Shown: piece after piece, positions 1-7,701 of the stretch
How the letters are laid out: the number at the start of each line of letters is the position of its first letter
How positions within the stretch are numbered: position 1 is the first letter of the stretch
Source: Massilia aquatica
Lineage (GTDB): Bacteria; Pseudomonadota; Gammaproteobacteria; Burkholderiales; Burkholderiaceae_D
Direction: 5' to 3'
Assembly (NCBI RefSeq): GCF_011682045.1
Contig: NZ_VVIW01000007.1
Span: forward strand, 124,001-188,000
DNA: 64,000 nt
The notes under the pieces: model-generated
What the model was told of the DNA's origin: nothing
What the model saw: only the letters and a program-made list of their open reading frames with translations
Databases searched by the model: none
Program-made: the position numbers and the translations under genes

Positions 1-1
1 G

Positions 2-292
2 TACGTCATCGAGGCCGCCGGTGTGGACGTTGGCGCGCTCTGGTTCGAACTGCGCCAGGCCGCGCGGGACCCCTATGTGTACCTGTACGACTGGGTGATC
101 TGGCCGGAGTATCGCGGCCAGGGCTCGGGCAGCGCGGCCATGCGTCTGCTCGAACAGCGCGCGCGCGCGCTCGGGGCGCGCAGGATCATGCTCAATGTGT
201 TCAACGACAACCGGTTCGCTGCCGATCTTTACCGGCGGTACGGCTTCGGACCCGCGTCCAGCATCCTGGTCAAGCCGATTCCGAACGACTAA
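2..292 (+). CDS. GNAT-family N-acetyltransferase, 3' part only
   Basis: The reading frame is open from the first bases of the window, so the N-terminus lies outside it. The visible part carries the acetyl-CoA-binding signature of GNAT enzymes (RGQGSGSAAM, motif A, R/Q-x-x-G-x-G/A) and the terminal strand/helix pattern NDNRFAADLYRRYGF typical of motif B, where the Asn and Tyr contact CoA. GNAT proteins transfer an acetyl group from acetyl-CoA to an amine of a small molecule or protein. The substrate cannot be told from this fragment. It ends just before the convergent regulator gene. Confidence 0.85.
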   Translation, partial: YVIEAAGVDVGALWFELRQAARDPYVYLYDWVIWPEYRGQGSGSAAMRLLEQRARALGARRIMLNVFNDNRFAADLYRRYGFGPASSILVKPIPND

Positions 293-296
293 GAAT

Positions 297-1658
297 TCAG
301 TGAGCGTCGGCCCAGGCCTTGCGGCGGATCTGCAAGGCGCGGTCGGTTACGCCCAGGCGCAGCGCGGCGCGCTGGTTGTTGTCGCCTTCCTGTTCCAGCA
401 CCAGCTGGATCGCGATGTCGGCGGCGGCCTGGCTGATGCGCGCCAGGCCGATGCGCAGGTCGATCGCGGCGCGGATCGCGCTTTCGAAGCGGATATCGGG
501 CCAGCAGGCCGGCGCGCCCTGCGCGGGCCGCTCGTCGGGCGCCAGGTCGCCGATGGTGATCGGACCGGGGCCGCTGTGGCGGTACCACAGCCGCGCCACG
601 GTCTGGCGCAGTTCGCGCACGTTGCCGGGGTAGTCGCGCAGCAGCAGGTATTCGCGCACGGCGTCGTCGAATCCGCAGGCCGCGCCGGGGCCGGCCAGCA
701 GCGCCAGGAAGTGCTGCGCCAGTGGCAGCACGTCGTCGCCGCGTTCGCGCAGGGGCGGGGTGCGGCAGCGCCAGGCGGCGATGCGGTGGTACAGGTCGGC
801 CCTGAAGCGCCCGTTCGCCACCTCGTCTTCCAGGCTGCGGTTGGTGGCGCACACCAGCCGGAAGCGCGAGCGCTGCCAGGTATTGCTGCCGACCCGTTTA
901 TAGGTGTGCTCCTGCAGCACGCGCAGCAGCTGCGCTTGCAGCGGCAGGGGCAGCTCGCCCACTTCGTCGAGGAACAGCACGCCGCCGTCGGCCAGCGCAA
1001 AAGCGCCGTCGCGCGCGTTGGCGGCGCCGGTGAACGCGCCGCGCTCATGACCGAACAGTTCGCTGCCGGCCAGTTCGGGCGTGAGCGTGGTGCAGTCGAG
1101 TACGACGAGCTCGCCGCGCCCGCCGAGGCGGTGGATCAGTTGCGCGACCTGGTCCTTGCCGGTGCCGGTTTCGCCAGTGATCAGGACCGGCGACTCGGTA
1201 AAAGCCGCCACCTCGACCACGCTGTGCACCAGCGCGCGCCAGGCCGGGCTGGCGCCGACCAGGGTGCTGCGCACCTCGGGCGAGCCGGCCAGGCGCTGGA
1301 GGGCGTCGCGCCGCTCCAGCCGGGCCTGGATGCGGGCGGCGTCGGCGGCGGCGTCGGTCCAGTTGAGCACGTCGAAAGCGCCGGCCTCGAGCAAGGCCCA
1401 CATGTCGGCCGTGGCCGGGGGGCGCGCGCCGACGGCGATGGCCAGCACGCTGGCGCCGGCGGCCAGGCTGCGCACCCGCTCCAGCACGGCGGCGTCGACG
1501 CCGTCAAGCAGGGCCAGGCCGAAGCCGGAGGGGCGGGCGCCGCCGGGAGCCGGCTGCAATCCGGCCTGTTCCAGCGCCGCCGTGACCTTGGCGCACAGGG
1601 CGGCGCTGACGTGTTCGAAAGCGTGGATCCAGAGCGGGAGGTGCAGTCGGGCTTGCAT
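297..1658 (-). CDS. Sigma54-dependent transcriptional activator with receiver-like N-terminal domain
   Basis: About 453 residues. The central AAA+ domain has Walker A GETGTGKD (about residues 162-169), the sigma54-contacting loop GAFTGA (about 207-212), Walker B GVLFLDEVGE and arginine-finger region FRADLYHRI. The C-terminus is a Fis-type helix-turn-helix. The first ~125 residues look like a degenerate receiver fold (LALLDG, LAIAVGA, LLEAGAFDVLNW) without an obvious phospho-acceptor Asp, as in VpsR/FlrA-type regulators. I prefer the ATG at 1658 because GAGGGA lies 9 bases upstream; a TTG at 1703 in the same frame has no comparable site. The targets are unknown. The upstream region holds an Fnr-like box and a 19-bp palindrome. 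Confidence 0.9.
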   Translation of the reverse strand: MQARLHLPLWIHAFEHVSAALCAKVTAALEQAGLQPAPGGARPSGFGLALLDGVDAAVLERVRSLAAGASVLAIAVGARPPATADMWALLEAGAFDVLNWTDAAADAARIQARLERRDALQRLAGSPEVRSTLVGASPAWRALVHSVVEVAAFTESPVLITGETGTGKDQVAQLIHRLGGRGELVVLDCTTLTPELAGSELFGHERGAFTGAANARDGAFALADGGVLFLDEVGELPLPLQAQLLRVLQEHTYKRVGSNTWQRSRFRLVCATNRSLEDEVANGRFRADLYHRIAAWRCRTPPLRERGDDVLPLAQHFLALLAGPGAACGFDDAVREYLLLRDYPGNVRELRQTVARLWYRHSGPGPITIGDLAPDERPAQGAPACWPDIRFESAIRAAIDLRIGLARISQAAADIAIQLVLEQEGDNNQRAALRLGVTDRALQIRRKAWADAH

Positions 1659-1768
1659 GCGCGTCGTTCCCTCGGTCAAAGAAAGTTGCACAATGTTTGA
1701 CAAGGCTCAAAGGTTGGTTGAGCCCCGCTTGCTACAAACAACTATACGTGCTTCTTTCTGCACAAACT

Positions 1769-1782
1769 TTGATCTGGCTCAA
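1769..1782. promoter_or_regulatory. Fnr/Anr-like box (TTGATctggCTCAA)
   Basis: One mismatch to the Fnr/Anr consensus TTGAT-N4-ATCAA. It lies about 110 bases upstream of the chosen start of the sigma54-type regulator. The GGCTCAA half is repeated nearby at 1704-1710, with its inverse TTGAGCC at 1718-1724, so the region has several related half-sites. Binding by an Fnr-type protein is an inference. Confidence 0.4.
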
Positions 1783-1812
1783 TCCCCATTTTGTTGCGCA
1801 GAAGTTCGCAAC

Positions 1813-1831
1813 ATGGCATGGAATATGCCAT
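1813..1831. promoter_or_regulatory. 19-bp palindrome with sigma54-like spacing on both strands
   Basis: ATGGCAT-GGAAT-ATGCCAT is a perfect inverted repeat with a 5-base centre. Read in either direction it also has GG and GC dinucleotides at the -24/-12 spacing of sigma54 promoters. The second T of the TTGC element is kept but the first is replaced by A. It sits between the end of the lipoprotein gene and the regulator gene, and could be an operator or a promoter element for the regulator. Confidence 0.35.
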
Positions 1832-1848
1832 CGTTGAGGACGGCCGGT

Positions 1849-2289
1849 TCAGAGATCGCAGCTGCGCGCTGGCTGCACGCCGGGCGCCAGCCGGACGCCG
1901 ATGACGGCGCCGGGATCGTCGATGTAAATGGCGGGTTTGCAACGCTCAGCGGCAATTTGCAGGTCGATGCGGTAGCGTTGTCCGGCTTGGGGGATGAAGC
2001 TCGCCGCTGCCAGGCATCGTAGTCTGTCTTGATTGTAATAGGCGCCGACGGTCACGCGCGCGCCGGCGGGGATCTGCGCATTGCCGTTGGCGTCGCCCAC
2101 CAGGCGGTGTCGCTCGCCCTTGGCGCAAATCCATTTGACGATCGTGCCGGAGGCGTCGACCAGCGCCGAGGCATCGGCCGCCATGGGAGCCGAACGGTAG
2201 ATCGGGGCTTCGCCGCAGCCCGCCGTGCCCGACAGCGCCAGGACAGCCAGGATCGCGCGCCACTTCATCAGCACGGATGTGGGCGTCAT
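1849..2289 (-). CDS. Small lipoprotein, third gene of a lipoprotein cluster
   Basis: 146 residues with a lipoprotein signal peptide ending in the lipobox LSGTAGC, so it should be anchored in the cell envelope. The C-terminal half (CLAAASFIPQAGQRYRIDL, then RC and a terminal Cys) aligns by eye with the same region of the lipoprotein at 2754-3293, so the two are probably distant paralogues. The start overlaps the stop of the preceding gene by ATGA, suggesting translational coupling, and AAGG lies upstream. No function is recognised. Confidence 0.75.
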   Translation of the reverse strand: MTPTSVLMKWRAILAVLALSGTAGCGEAPIYRSAPMAADASALVDASGTIVKWICAKGERHRLVGDANGNAQIPAGARVTVGAYYNQDRLRCLAAASFIPQAGQRYRIDLQIAAERCKPAIYIDDPGAVIGVRLAPGVQPARSCDL

Positions 2290-2720
2290 CTTGGCTTGCC
2301 TTTGACCTTGATCTCGAGCCGGGCGATGACTTCCGCAGCCGACAGCAGGCCGGGCGCATCGTCCTGGAAGGGCACGATGTAGGCGTATGAAAAGGCGCGG
2401 CCGCCCACGGTTGAATAGATGGCTTTATCGCTGCGTCGGTCTTTCAACGCCGATGGCAGGTCGTTGTACAGCGCAAAATAGGATTTTCCTTCGCGCTGGG
2501 CAATTTCGGCGCTTCTGTAGAGTACCGAGTTGGCGGCCATGTACACGTTGACCCCGCGCGGCCCGATATAGCTGACCTTGATCAGCTTGCCCGGGCCCTG
2601 TTCTTCCTGGTAGCCGCCGTCCGACGCGAACAGCACGTGGTTGGTACGTGGGTGGTAGTCGGCGGCACACGCGGCCAGCATCAGCATGAGGGCGAGAGAA
2701 AGCGGTTTGATGAGTTTCAT
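2286..2720 (-). CDS. Small lipoprotein, second gene of the cluster
   Basis: 144 residues from the ATG at 2720. The signal peptide ends in the lipobox LMLAAC. The mature part (GGYQEEQGPGKLIKVSYIGPRG, then a helix with AEIAQREGKSYF) resembles the CC0125/CC1285-type lipoprotein family in pattern, a group of unknown function in which a glycine-tyrosine stretch is followed by a conserved strand and an AA-x-x-A-x-x-x-G-Y/F-x-x-F helix. This assignment is from memory of the family and is tentative. It overlaps the downstream lipoprotein gene by 4 bases and lies 33 bases after the upstream one. Confidence 0.7.
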   Translation of the reverse strand: MKLIKPLSLALMLMLAACAADYHPRTNHVLFASDGGYQEEQGPGKLIKVSYIGPRGVNVYMAANSVLYRSAEIAQREGKSYFALYNDLPSALKDRRSDKAIYSTVGGRAFSYAYIVPFQDDAPGLLSAAEVIARLEIKVKGKPR

Positions 2721-2753
2721 GATGAATATTCCAGATATCGCGCTGCGCATACC

Positions 2754-3293
2754 TTACCTGACCCCGACTCTGATCGACCGGTACCAGCCCTGGCCATTTT
2801 TGCTAATGCCGTTCAACGTGTGCATGCAGGAATACGCCGGCCTGGTGGATGGAACCTCGTGGTTGTCCTGATCTACGATGATCATCTCGCAACGTTGCGA
2901 GTTGCCGCGTATGTACATGCGGGCATCATAAGTCTGGCCCGCCTTGGGCGTGAAGGTGGCGGTGACGGAACAGCCCGAATTGCCGCCCCACAGAACGTGC
3001 GAGGCTCCCATGGCGAAGGTGAATTCCTGCTCAGCTGCAATCTGCTTGCGCGGTATTTCATCGACATCCTCCATCGAAATGGCGCTGTTGATGACATGGC
3101 TGGTGCTCGGAGTTCCGCATTCGCTATCGGCGTAAGCAACGGCCATGCCGACGCGCATGCGCGGGGTGGGGGTTTCGTTTTCCATGTACATGACCAGGGT
3201 CGCGGTCGGCTTGCTTGGTGGCGGCACGTAGGTGCTACAGGCGGACAGGGACGCGAGCAGCAAGGGCGCGATGACAAGGCGGGTGTTGGGCAT
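2754..3293 (-). CDS. Small lipoprotein, first gene of the cluster
   Basis: About 179 residues from the ATG at 3293; an in-frame extension upstream to 3341 lacks signal-peptide character. The signal peptide ends in the lipobox SLSAC. The body has paired cysteines (SECG, NSGCS, SQRCE, YSCMH) and the segment ATFTPKAGQTYDARMYI, which corresponds to ASFIPQAGQRYRIDL in the protein at 1849-2289. Function unknown. It is preceded by a possible attenuator or small-RNA terminator at 3344-3375. Confidence 0.7.
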   Translation of the reverse strand: MPNTRLVIAPLLLASLSACSTYVPPPSKPTATLVMYMENETPTPRMRVGMAVAYADSECGTPSTSHVINSAISMEDVDEIPRKQIAAEQEFTFAMGASHVLWGGNSGCSVTATFTPKAGQTYDARMYIRGNSQRCEMIIVDQDNHEVPSTRPAYSCMHTLNGISKNGQGWYRSIRVGVR

Positions 3294-3343
3294 GATGATC
3301 CGGACGGGCAGTGCGCCTTCAGGTAGTCGATAGGGCGGCATGA

Positions 3344-3375
3344 AATGAAAACCGCCAGCGCTTGCACGCCGGCGG
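3344..3375 (-). terminator. Intrinsic terminator-like hairpin upstream of the lipoprotein operon
   Basis: On the minus strand CCGCCGGCG...CGCTGGCGG form a 9-bp stem (one mismatch) around a 6-base loop, followed by TTTTCATTTC. No gene ends here on this strand, so it could end a short RNA or act as a leader attenuator about 50 bases before the lipoprotein start. Confidence 0.5.
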
Positions 3376-3440
3376 ACCTAGTAATGTGCTCAAGCATGTG
3401 GCATGGCGCGCAAGCGGCGCGCCTGATGTAGTTGCCTGAC

Positions 3441-3470
3441 ATTATCTCTTACCAAGATAACCAATTGCAA
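3441..3470 (-). promoter_or_regulatory. Possible sigma70 promoter for the lipoprotein operon or a short RNA
   Basis: Minus-strand TTGCAA (3465-3470), an 18-base spacer, then GATAAT (3441-3446). Transcription would start near 3434, about 90 bases before the terminator-like hairpin. Confidence 0.4.
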
Positions 3471-3530
3471 CTATTGCTCGAATAAAACGACGTTTGCCTC
3501 TAGATGCCAGCGTGATGTGATGCGGCAGGC

Positions 3531-3567
3531 AAAAAAACGCCGCCGGTGCTTGCGCACAGGCGGCGTT
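3531..3567 (-). terminator. Rho-independent terminator after the M16 peptidase operon
   Basis: On the minus strand a 9-bp perfect stem AACGCCGCC / GGCGGCGTT encloses a 14-base loop and runs into seven T residues. It lies 39 bases after the stop of the second M16 gene. Confidence 0.9.
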
Positions 3568-3605
3568 CGGCCCGGCCGGTGAAGCGGCGGCGCGCCCCTG
3601 CCGGC

Positions 3606-5030
3606 TTACTTTTGCTGGACCGTGAATTCGCCGTATTTTTTCAGCTGCTCGGCCACGGCGGCATTGTCGCCCACCACCACCACCGATTGCAGTTCCGGCG
3701 CAAAGTACTTCTTGCCCATCTCGCGCACCTGTTGCGGCGTGACTTTCTGGATCAGCGGCACGTACTGGCCGAGGAATTCCGGCGGCAGGCCGATCAGCCA
3801 GTTATTGGCCAGCGTCCTGGCCACGGCGGCCTGCATCTGGTTGCTGATCAGGTAGCCGCCCGCCACGTAGCGCTTGTTCATGCTCATTTCCGCTTCCGGC
3901 ACCAGCTCGGTGCCGATGCGCGTGTACTCGTGCAGGTATTCCTTGAGCGCCTCGCCGGTGACCTCGTTGCGCACATCGGCGCCGCCGACGATGCTGCCGC
4001 CGTTGCGGAAGATGCGCGCCCCGGCCGAGGCGCCGTAGGTGTAGCCCTTTTCTTCGCGCAGGTTGAGGTTCACGCGGCTGCTGAAACCGCCGCCGAGGAT
4101 GGTGCTGGTCAGGCGCAGCGGCACGAAGTCGCTGGCGCTGGCGGCCATGCCCGGGCTGCCCAGGCGCATGGTCGACTGCACGCTGCCGTCGCGCTGGAGG
4201 ATGATGCGCACCGGCTTGGCGGCCAGGCTGGCGCCCGGCGTCTCGGGCAGGGCCGCGCCCTCGGCCTTCCAGTCGCCGAACGCGGCAGTGGCCAGCTTGA
4301 GCGCTTCGGCTTCGTCGATGCGGCCGGTGATCACCAGCAGGCTGCGGTCGGGACGGAAGCGCTTGCCGTGCTCGGCGCGCAGCAATTCCGGCGTGACCGC
4401 GCTGATCGATTCCACGCTCGGGCTGGTATTGCCGTATGGGTGCTCGCCGAAGACCACTTTGTTCAGCGCGCGCTCGGCGCGGAAACCCGGGCTGGTCTCG
4501 GATACTTTCAGGCCTTCCAGCGCGTTGCCCTTGCCCAGTTCGACTTCCTGCGGCGGGAAGGCCGGCATGCGCGCCACTTCGGCCAGCAGGTCGAGCATCG
4601 GGCCGGCGTTCGAGGTCAGCGCGTTGGCCGAGACCACCACGCCGTCGTGGCTGGCGCCGGCGCCGACTTCGCCGCCCAGGCCCTGGGCGGTTTCGGCGAT
4701 GGCGCGCGAGTCGCGCCTGGTGCTGCCTTCATTGAGCAGGCCGGCCATCAGGTTGGCAAAGCCGGGCAGCTTGCGGTCGTCGGCCGCCAGGCCGGCGCCG
4801 CGCACGGCCAGCACGTAGTCCACGCGCGGCAAGCCCTGGCGCGGCACGACCCACACCTGCAGGCCGTTGGCCAGGGTTTTCTTGATGATCCTGGGCGCCG
4901 GAATCGGCTTGTCCTTGCCGTACGGCGGCAGCTTGCTGGCGGCCGGGGCCGAGGTTGTTGCAGCGGCGGCGGCTTGCGCGGCGGCAGTGAACAGCAGGGA
5001 AATACTCATTGCCAGCATCAGTTTTTTCAT
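3606..5030 (-). CDS. M16-family peptidase, non-catalytic partner subunit
   Basis: 474 residues with a signal peptide (MKKLMLAMSISLLFTAAAQA). The fold is that of insulinase/pitrilysin-family proteins, but the region that should hold HxxEH reads LNEGSTRRDSRAIAETAQGLGG and has no zinc ligands. The substrate-side R/Y pair region (REEKGYTYGASAGAR) is kept. It therefore matches the alpha-like, zinc-lacking subunit of periplasmic M16 heterodimers. The ATG at 5030 is preceded by AAGGAG with good spacing. It follows the catalytic gene after only 11 bases, so the two are probably co-translated and form a complex that degrades peptides in the periplasm. Confidence 0.88.
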   Translation of the reverse strand: MKKLMLAMSISLLFTAAAQAAAAATTSAPAASKLPPYGKDKPIPAPRIIKKTLANGLQVWVVPRQGLPRVDYVLAVRGAGLAADDRKLPGFANLMAGLLNEGSTRRDSRAIAETAQGLGGEVGAGASHDGVVVSANALTSNAGPMLDLLAEVARMPAFPPQEVELGKGNALEGLKVSETSPGFRAERALNKVVFGEHPYGNTSPSVESISAVTPELLRAEHGKRFRPDRSLLVITGRIDEAEALKLATAAFGDWKAEGAALPETPGASLAAKPVRIILQRDGSVQSTMRLGSPGMAASASDFVPLRLTSTILGGGFSSRVNLNLREEKGYTYGASAGARIFRNGGSIVGGADVRNEVTGEALKEYLHEYTRIGTELVPEAEMSMNKRYVAGGYLISNQMQAAVARTLANNWLIGLPPEFLGQYVPLIQKVTPQQVREMGKKYFAPELQSVVVVGDNAAVAEQLKKYGEFTVQQK

Positions 5031-5041
5031 GGCGGCTCTCC

Positions 5042-6448
5042 TTAGTTCTTCACGGGCGTTGGGGCGGCAGGGGCGGCGGCGGGCGCGGCCACGGCGGCGG
5101 TCTTGGCGACCGGCTTGCGGTCGATCACGGTACGGTTGGCGCGGGTCAGGTAGGTCCTGGCGACGCGCTGGATGTCTTCCGAGGTCACGCCTTCGATCCA
5201 GCCGGGAATCTGGTTGGCCACGTTGGCGTCGCCCCACAGGGTTTGCAGCTTGGCCAGGGTGTCGGCGCGGTCCATGAAGCTTTCCAGGGTGTTGTACCAG
5301 TTGGCCAGCATGCGCGTCTTGATGCGCTTGAGCGTGGCCGGGTCGACTCCGCCGGCAGCGACCTTGGCGATTTCTTCATCGATGCCCTTGAGCACGGTGT
5401 CGGCGTTGCCGGTCGGCTTGTACAGCGCGAACACGGTAAACAAGGTCGGGCCGTCGAATTCCCACGGGCTGGTCAGCCCGTACAGGTTCTCGATGTTGAG
5501 CGCCACTTCGCGCCCCTTGACCAAGCCCTGGTACAGCAGCGAGGCGTCGCCGCCGGCCAGCAGCTCGCCCAGCACCGCCATCGGTGCGAGGTCGTGGCTG
5601 CCGCGCGCCGGCATTTTCCAGCCGGCGGCAATGGCCGGCACCTGGGCCAGCGCGTCGCTTTGCTCGATGCGCTTTTCGGCCGTGTTCAGCGGTTCGGAAA
5701 AATCGGTCGGCGGCGGGGTCGGGCGTTTCGGGATGGCGGCGAAGTATTTCTGCGCCAGCGCAAAACCCTGGGCCGGGGTCACGTCGCCGGAAATGGCCAG
5801 CACCGCATTGTTGGGGCCGTAGTAATCGCGGTGGAAATTGCGCACGTCGTCCAGGCTGGCGCCTTCCAGGTCTTCGAAGCTGCCGTAGCCGTCGTGGTTG
5901 TTTTCCCACTTCTGGAACGCTTGCTGGTTGATGTCGATCCACATGAAGCCGCCGTACGGCTGGTTTTTCACGTTGACGCGGATTTCTTCCTTGACCACGT
6001 CCTGCTGGTTCTTCAGGGTCTTTTGGTTGAAGTCGAGCGTCTTCATGCGGTCCGCTTCGAGCCACAGGATCGACTCGATCGACGATACCGGCGCGGTCTC
6101 TATATAGTTGGTGAAGTCGGGCCGGGTTGATCTGTTGTTGCGCCCGCCGCCGCCGGTGATGGTCTTGTCGAACACGCCCTTCGGTGCATTCGGCGTGCCC
6201 TGGAACATCAGGTGCTCGAACAGGTGGGCGAAGCCGGTGCGGTTTCTCGGTTCGAGCCGCATGCCGACGTGGTACACCACGCTCACGCCAACGGTGGGCG
6301 AGGTGTGGTCGGGCGAGACGATCACGGTCAGGCCGTTGTCGAGCTTCTTGACGTTGACGGGAACGTTCCAGCTGTCGCTGGTGGCCGCGAATGCGGACAG
6401 GGACAGGGAAAGTCCGGCGATGAGAACGGGGAGTTGGCGCATGCGCAT
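5042..6448 (-). CDS. M16-family zinc metallopeptidase, catalytic subunit
   Basis: About 468 residues with a cleavable signal peptide (MRMRQLPVLIAGLSLSLSAFA). The inverted zinc motif HLFEH is at residues 75-79. The downstream helix with WLEADRMKTL and KEEIR supplies the distal glutamate region. The C-terminus is Ala/Pro-rich. GTGAGG lies 6 bases before the ATG at 6448, supporting this start; a second ATG follows at 6442. It probably acts in the periplasm together with the zinc-less partner encoded immediately downstream. Confidence 0.9.
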   Translation of the reverse strand: MRMRQLPVLIAGLSLSLSAFAATSDSWNVPVNVKKLDNGLTVIVSPDHTSPTVGVSVVYHVGMRLEPRNRTGFAHLFEHLMFQGTPNAPKGVFDKTITGGGGRNNRSTRPDFTNYIETAPVSSIESILWLEADRMKTLDFNQKTLKNQQDVVKEEIRVNVKNQPYGGFMWIDINQQAFQKWENNHDGYGSFEDLEGASLDDVRNFHRDYYGPNNAVLAISGDVTPAQGFALAQKYFAAIPKRPTPPPTDFSEPLNTAEKRIEQSDALAQVPAIAAGWKMPARGSHDLAPMAVLGELLAGGDASLLYQGLVKGREVALNIENLYGLTSPWEFDGPTLFTVFALYKPTGNADTVLKGIDEEIAKVAAGGVDPATLKRIKTRMLANWYNTLESFMDRADTLAKLQTLWGDANVANQIPGWIEGVTSEDIQRVARTYLTRANRTVIDRKPVAKTAAVAAPAAAPAAPTPVKN

Positions 6449-6558
6449 GAAAAACCTCACGATAAGTACCTGGGAAACCAGCTCGGCCGCAGTGGCGGTG
6501 CCGCTGCATGGCGGAGTATCTTAACGTACGTTGGTTTTTAAGCAAACATATGCATGTG

Positions 6559-6615
6559 AAAAAAACCCCGCATAGCGACCTCGCGTCACTGGGAGGCGAG
6601 GGTTTCTATGCAGGG
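6559..6615 (-). terminator. Rho-independent terminator of the PEP-CTERM gene
   Basis: Minus strand: an outer stem CCCTGCATAG / CTATGCGGGG and an inner stem CCTCGC / GCGAGG, followed by seven T residues. It begins about 10 bases after the stop codon of the PEP-CTERM gene. Confidence 0.9.
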
Positions 6616-6625
6616 CGCGTGAAGC

Positions 6626-7183
6626 TTAGGCTGCCAGTGCGGCTGCTGCTGCTTTTTTGTTGCGGCGGCGAGCGGTGAAGCCCAGCAGGCCGAGGCCGGC
6701 GAGCATCATTGCGTAGGTTTCTGGCTCAGGTACTGGTGCCAGAGCGATGTTGGTCGAGTAACGGCCCGATGCGTTCGACAGGATGCTGCCTTTGACTTGC
6801 AGCGTGTAGGTGCCGGCGCTCAGGCTCGAGGTCGACAGCGACCATTGGTCGGTTGCACCGGTCGACAGCAGGGTGCCGCCGAACAGGGCGCCGGCGCTGT
6901 CGATCAGGTTGAACGCGGTAATGTCCAGGCCGTTTTTAGCGTTGCCGGTGACCGAGAAAATACCAGCGGCGAATTCGCCAGCCTGGCTCAGGTTGAAACT
7001 GTAGTTGTCGACGAAGGTGTTGCCTTTTTGGCCGCCCGCGAAGAAGCCGTCGGCTTCAGCGAAGTTGTCTACCAGTTCCAGGGTCGTGTTGTTGATGATT
7101 TCGACAGCGGATGCCTGGCTCGACACCAGAGCGGCGGATGCCAGCGCGATGGCCGACAGGAAAACTTTAGATTTTTTCATCAT
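6626..7183 (-). CDS. PEP-CTERM sorting-domain protein of the FxDxF type
   Basis: About 185 residues from the ATG at 7183, which has AGGTG upstream; a longer frame to 7258 is not supported. There is a signal peptide (ending SSQASA) and a C-terminal PEP-CTERM signal: VPEPETYAMMLAGLGLLGF followed by the basic tail ARRRNKK. This marks it for processing by the exosortase EpsH/XrtA system, commonly linked to exopolysaccharide. The middle holds FVDNYSFNL, close to the repeated motif that defines FxDxF PEP-CTERM proteins. It is a single gene with its own terminator. No exosortase gene is in this window. Confidence 0.88.
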   Translation of the reverse strand: MMKKSKVFLSAIALASAALVSSQASAVEIINNTTLELVDNFAEADGFFAGGQKGNTFVDNYSFNLSQAGEFAAGIFSVTGNAKNGLDITAFNLIDSAGALFGGTLLSTGATDQWSLSTSSLSAGTYTLQVKGSILSNASGRYSTNIALAPVPEPETYAMMLAGLGLLGFTARRRNKKAAAAALAA

Positions 7184-7701
7184 ATTGCACCTATTAAAGT
7201 TGCCTTTTGTTAAGGCCGGGTTGTGGCTTGGATCACGTATGTGTACGCGAGAGGCCAATCTAACATTGGCTTGTGACCGTGGTAAGGATGAGCTTGCTTC
7301 TTTACATCTCGTTGCAATTTTCTACAGAGAACGCTTAGTTGATATGGAAATACTATTACAAACCCATCTTCATAGTGAAGAGCTCGCTTTAGGTCTGTTG
7401 CAGAGCACCATTGGTGTCCATATCATTTCTGTCTGTAGTCCCAATCCTACAAAGAGACGAGAAATTATGGAAGCTGGGCTTTAAGTTATTCATAAGTTAT
7501 TGCCCAATTGACGGATGTCAATACGACACTTTCGCATCATGATGGGGTGTGCCGGACCGCTTTCGTGCTCGCTCTGTGTTGCAATGCGCCAATTTGGTGA
7601 AGTGGAGGGAAAAAAGCCCCGTTGCGCCCTGGCACGGAACCTGCAATGGCTTCCTTTGTCCGGCCGGCGAAGTCGCCGCCGGCACTGAGAAGGAGAGCAC
7701 C
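7184..7701. other. Intergenic region of about 520 bases
   Basis: It separates the divergent PEP-CTERM and chemoreceptor-tip genes and must hold their promoters. The stretch from about 7290 to 7500 is richer in AT than the surroundings. An open frame reaches 7484 on the plus strand but starts inside the PEP-CTERM gene and has no plausible start or family features. I see no clear repeat, RNA gene or operator. Confidence 0.5.

Noticed and set aside
195-1700. Long plus-strand open frame of about 500 codons opposite the sigma54-type regulator
   Set aside because: Composition (Ala, Gly, Gln, His, Arg) is that of a GC-rich antisense shadow. The minus strand has complete AAA+ motifs.
1814-1828. Sigma54 promoter firing to the right
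   Set aside because: The -24/-12 spacing fits, but the first T of TTGC is A, and the only gene to the right is on the opposite strand. Kept only as a palindrome.
3546-5045. Plus-strand open frame of about 500 codons opposite the M16 partner gene
   Set aside because: Mirror of the codon bias of the real gene; no domain, no ribosome site, and it spans the terminator of the minus-strand operon.
7005-7484. Plus-strand open frame reaching from inside the PEP-CTERM gene into the intergenic region
   Set aside because: The start lies antisense to a real gene; the part outside has no ribosome site, motif or family resemblance.
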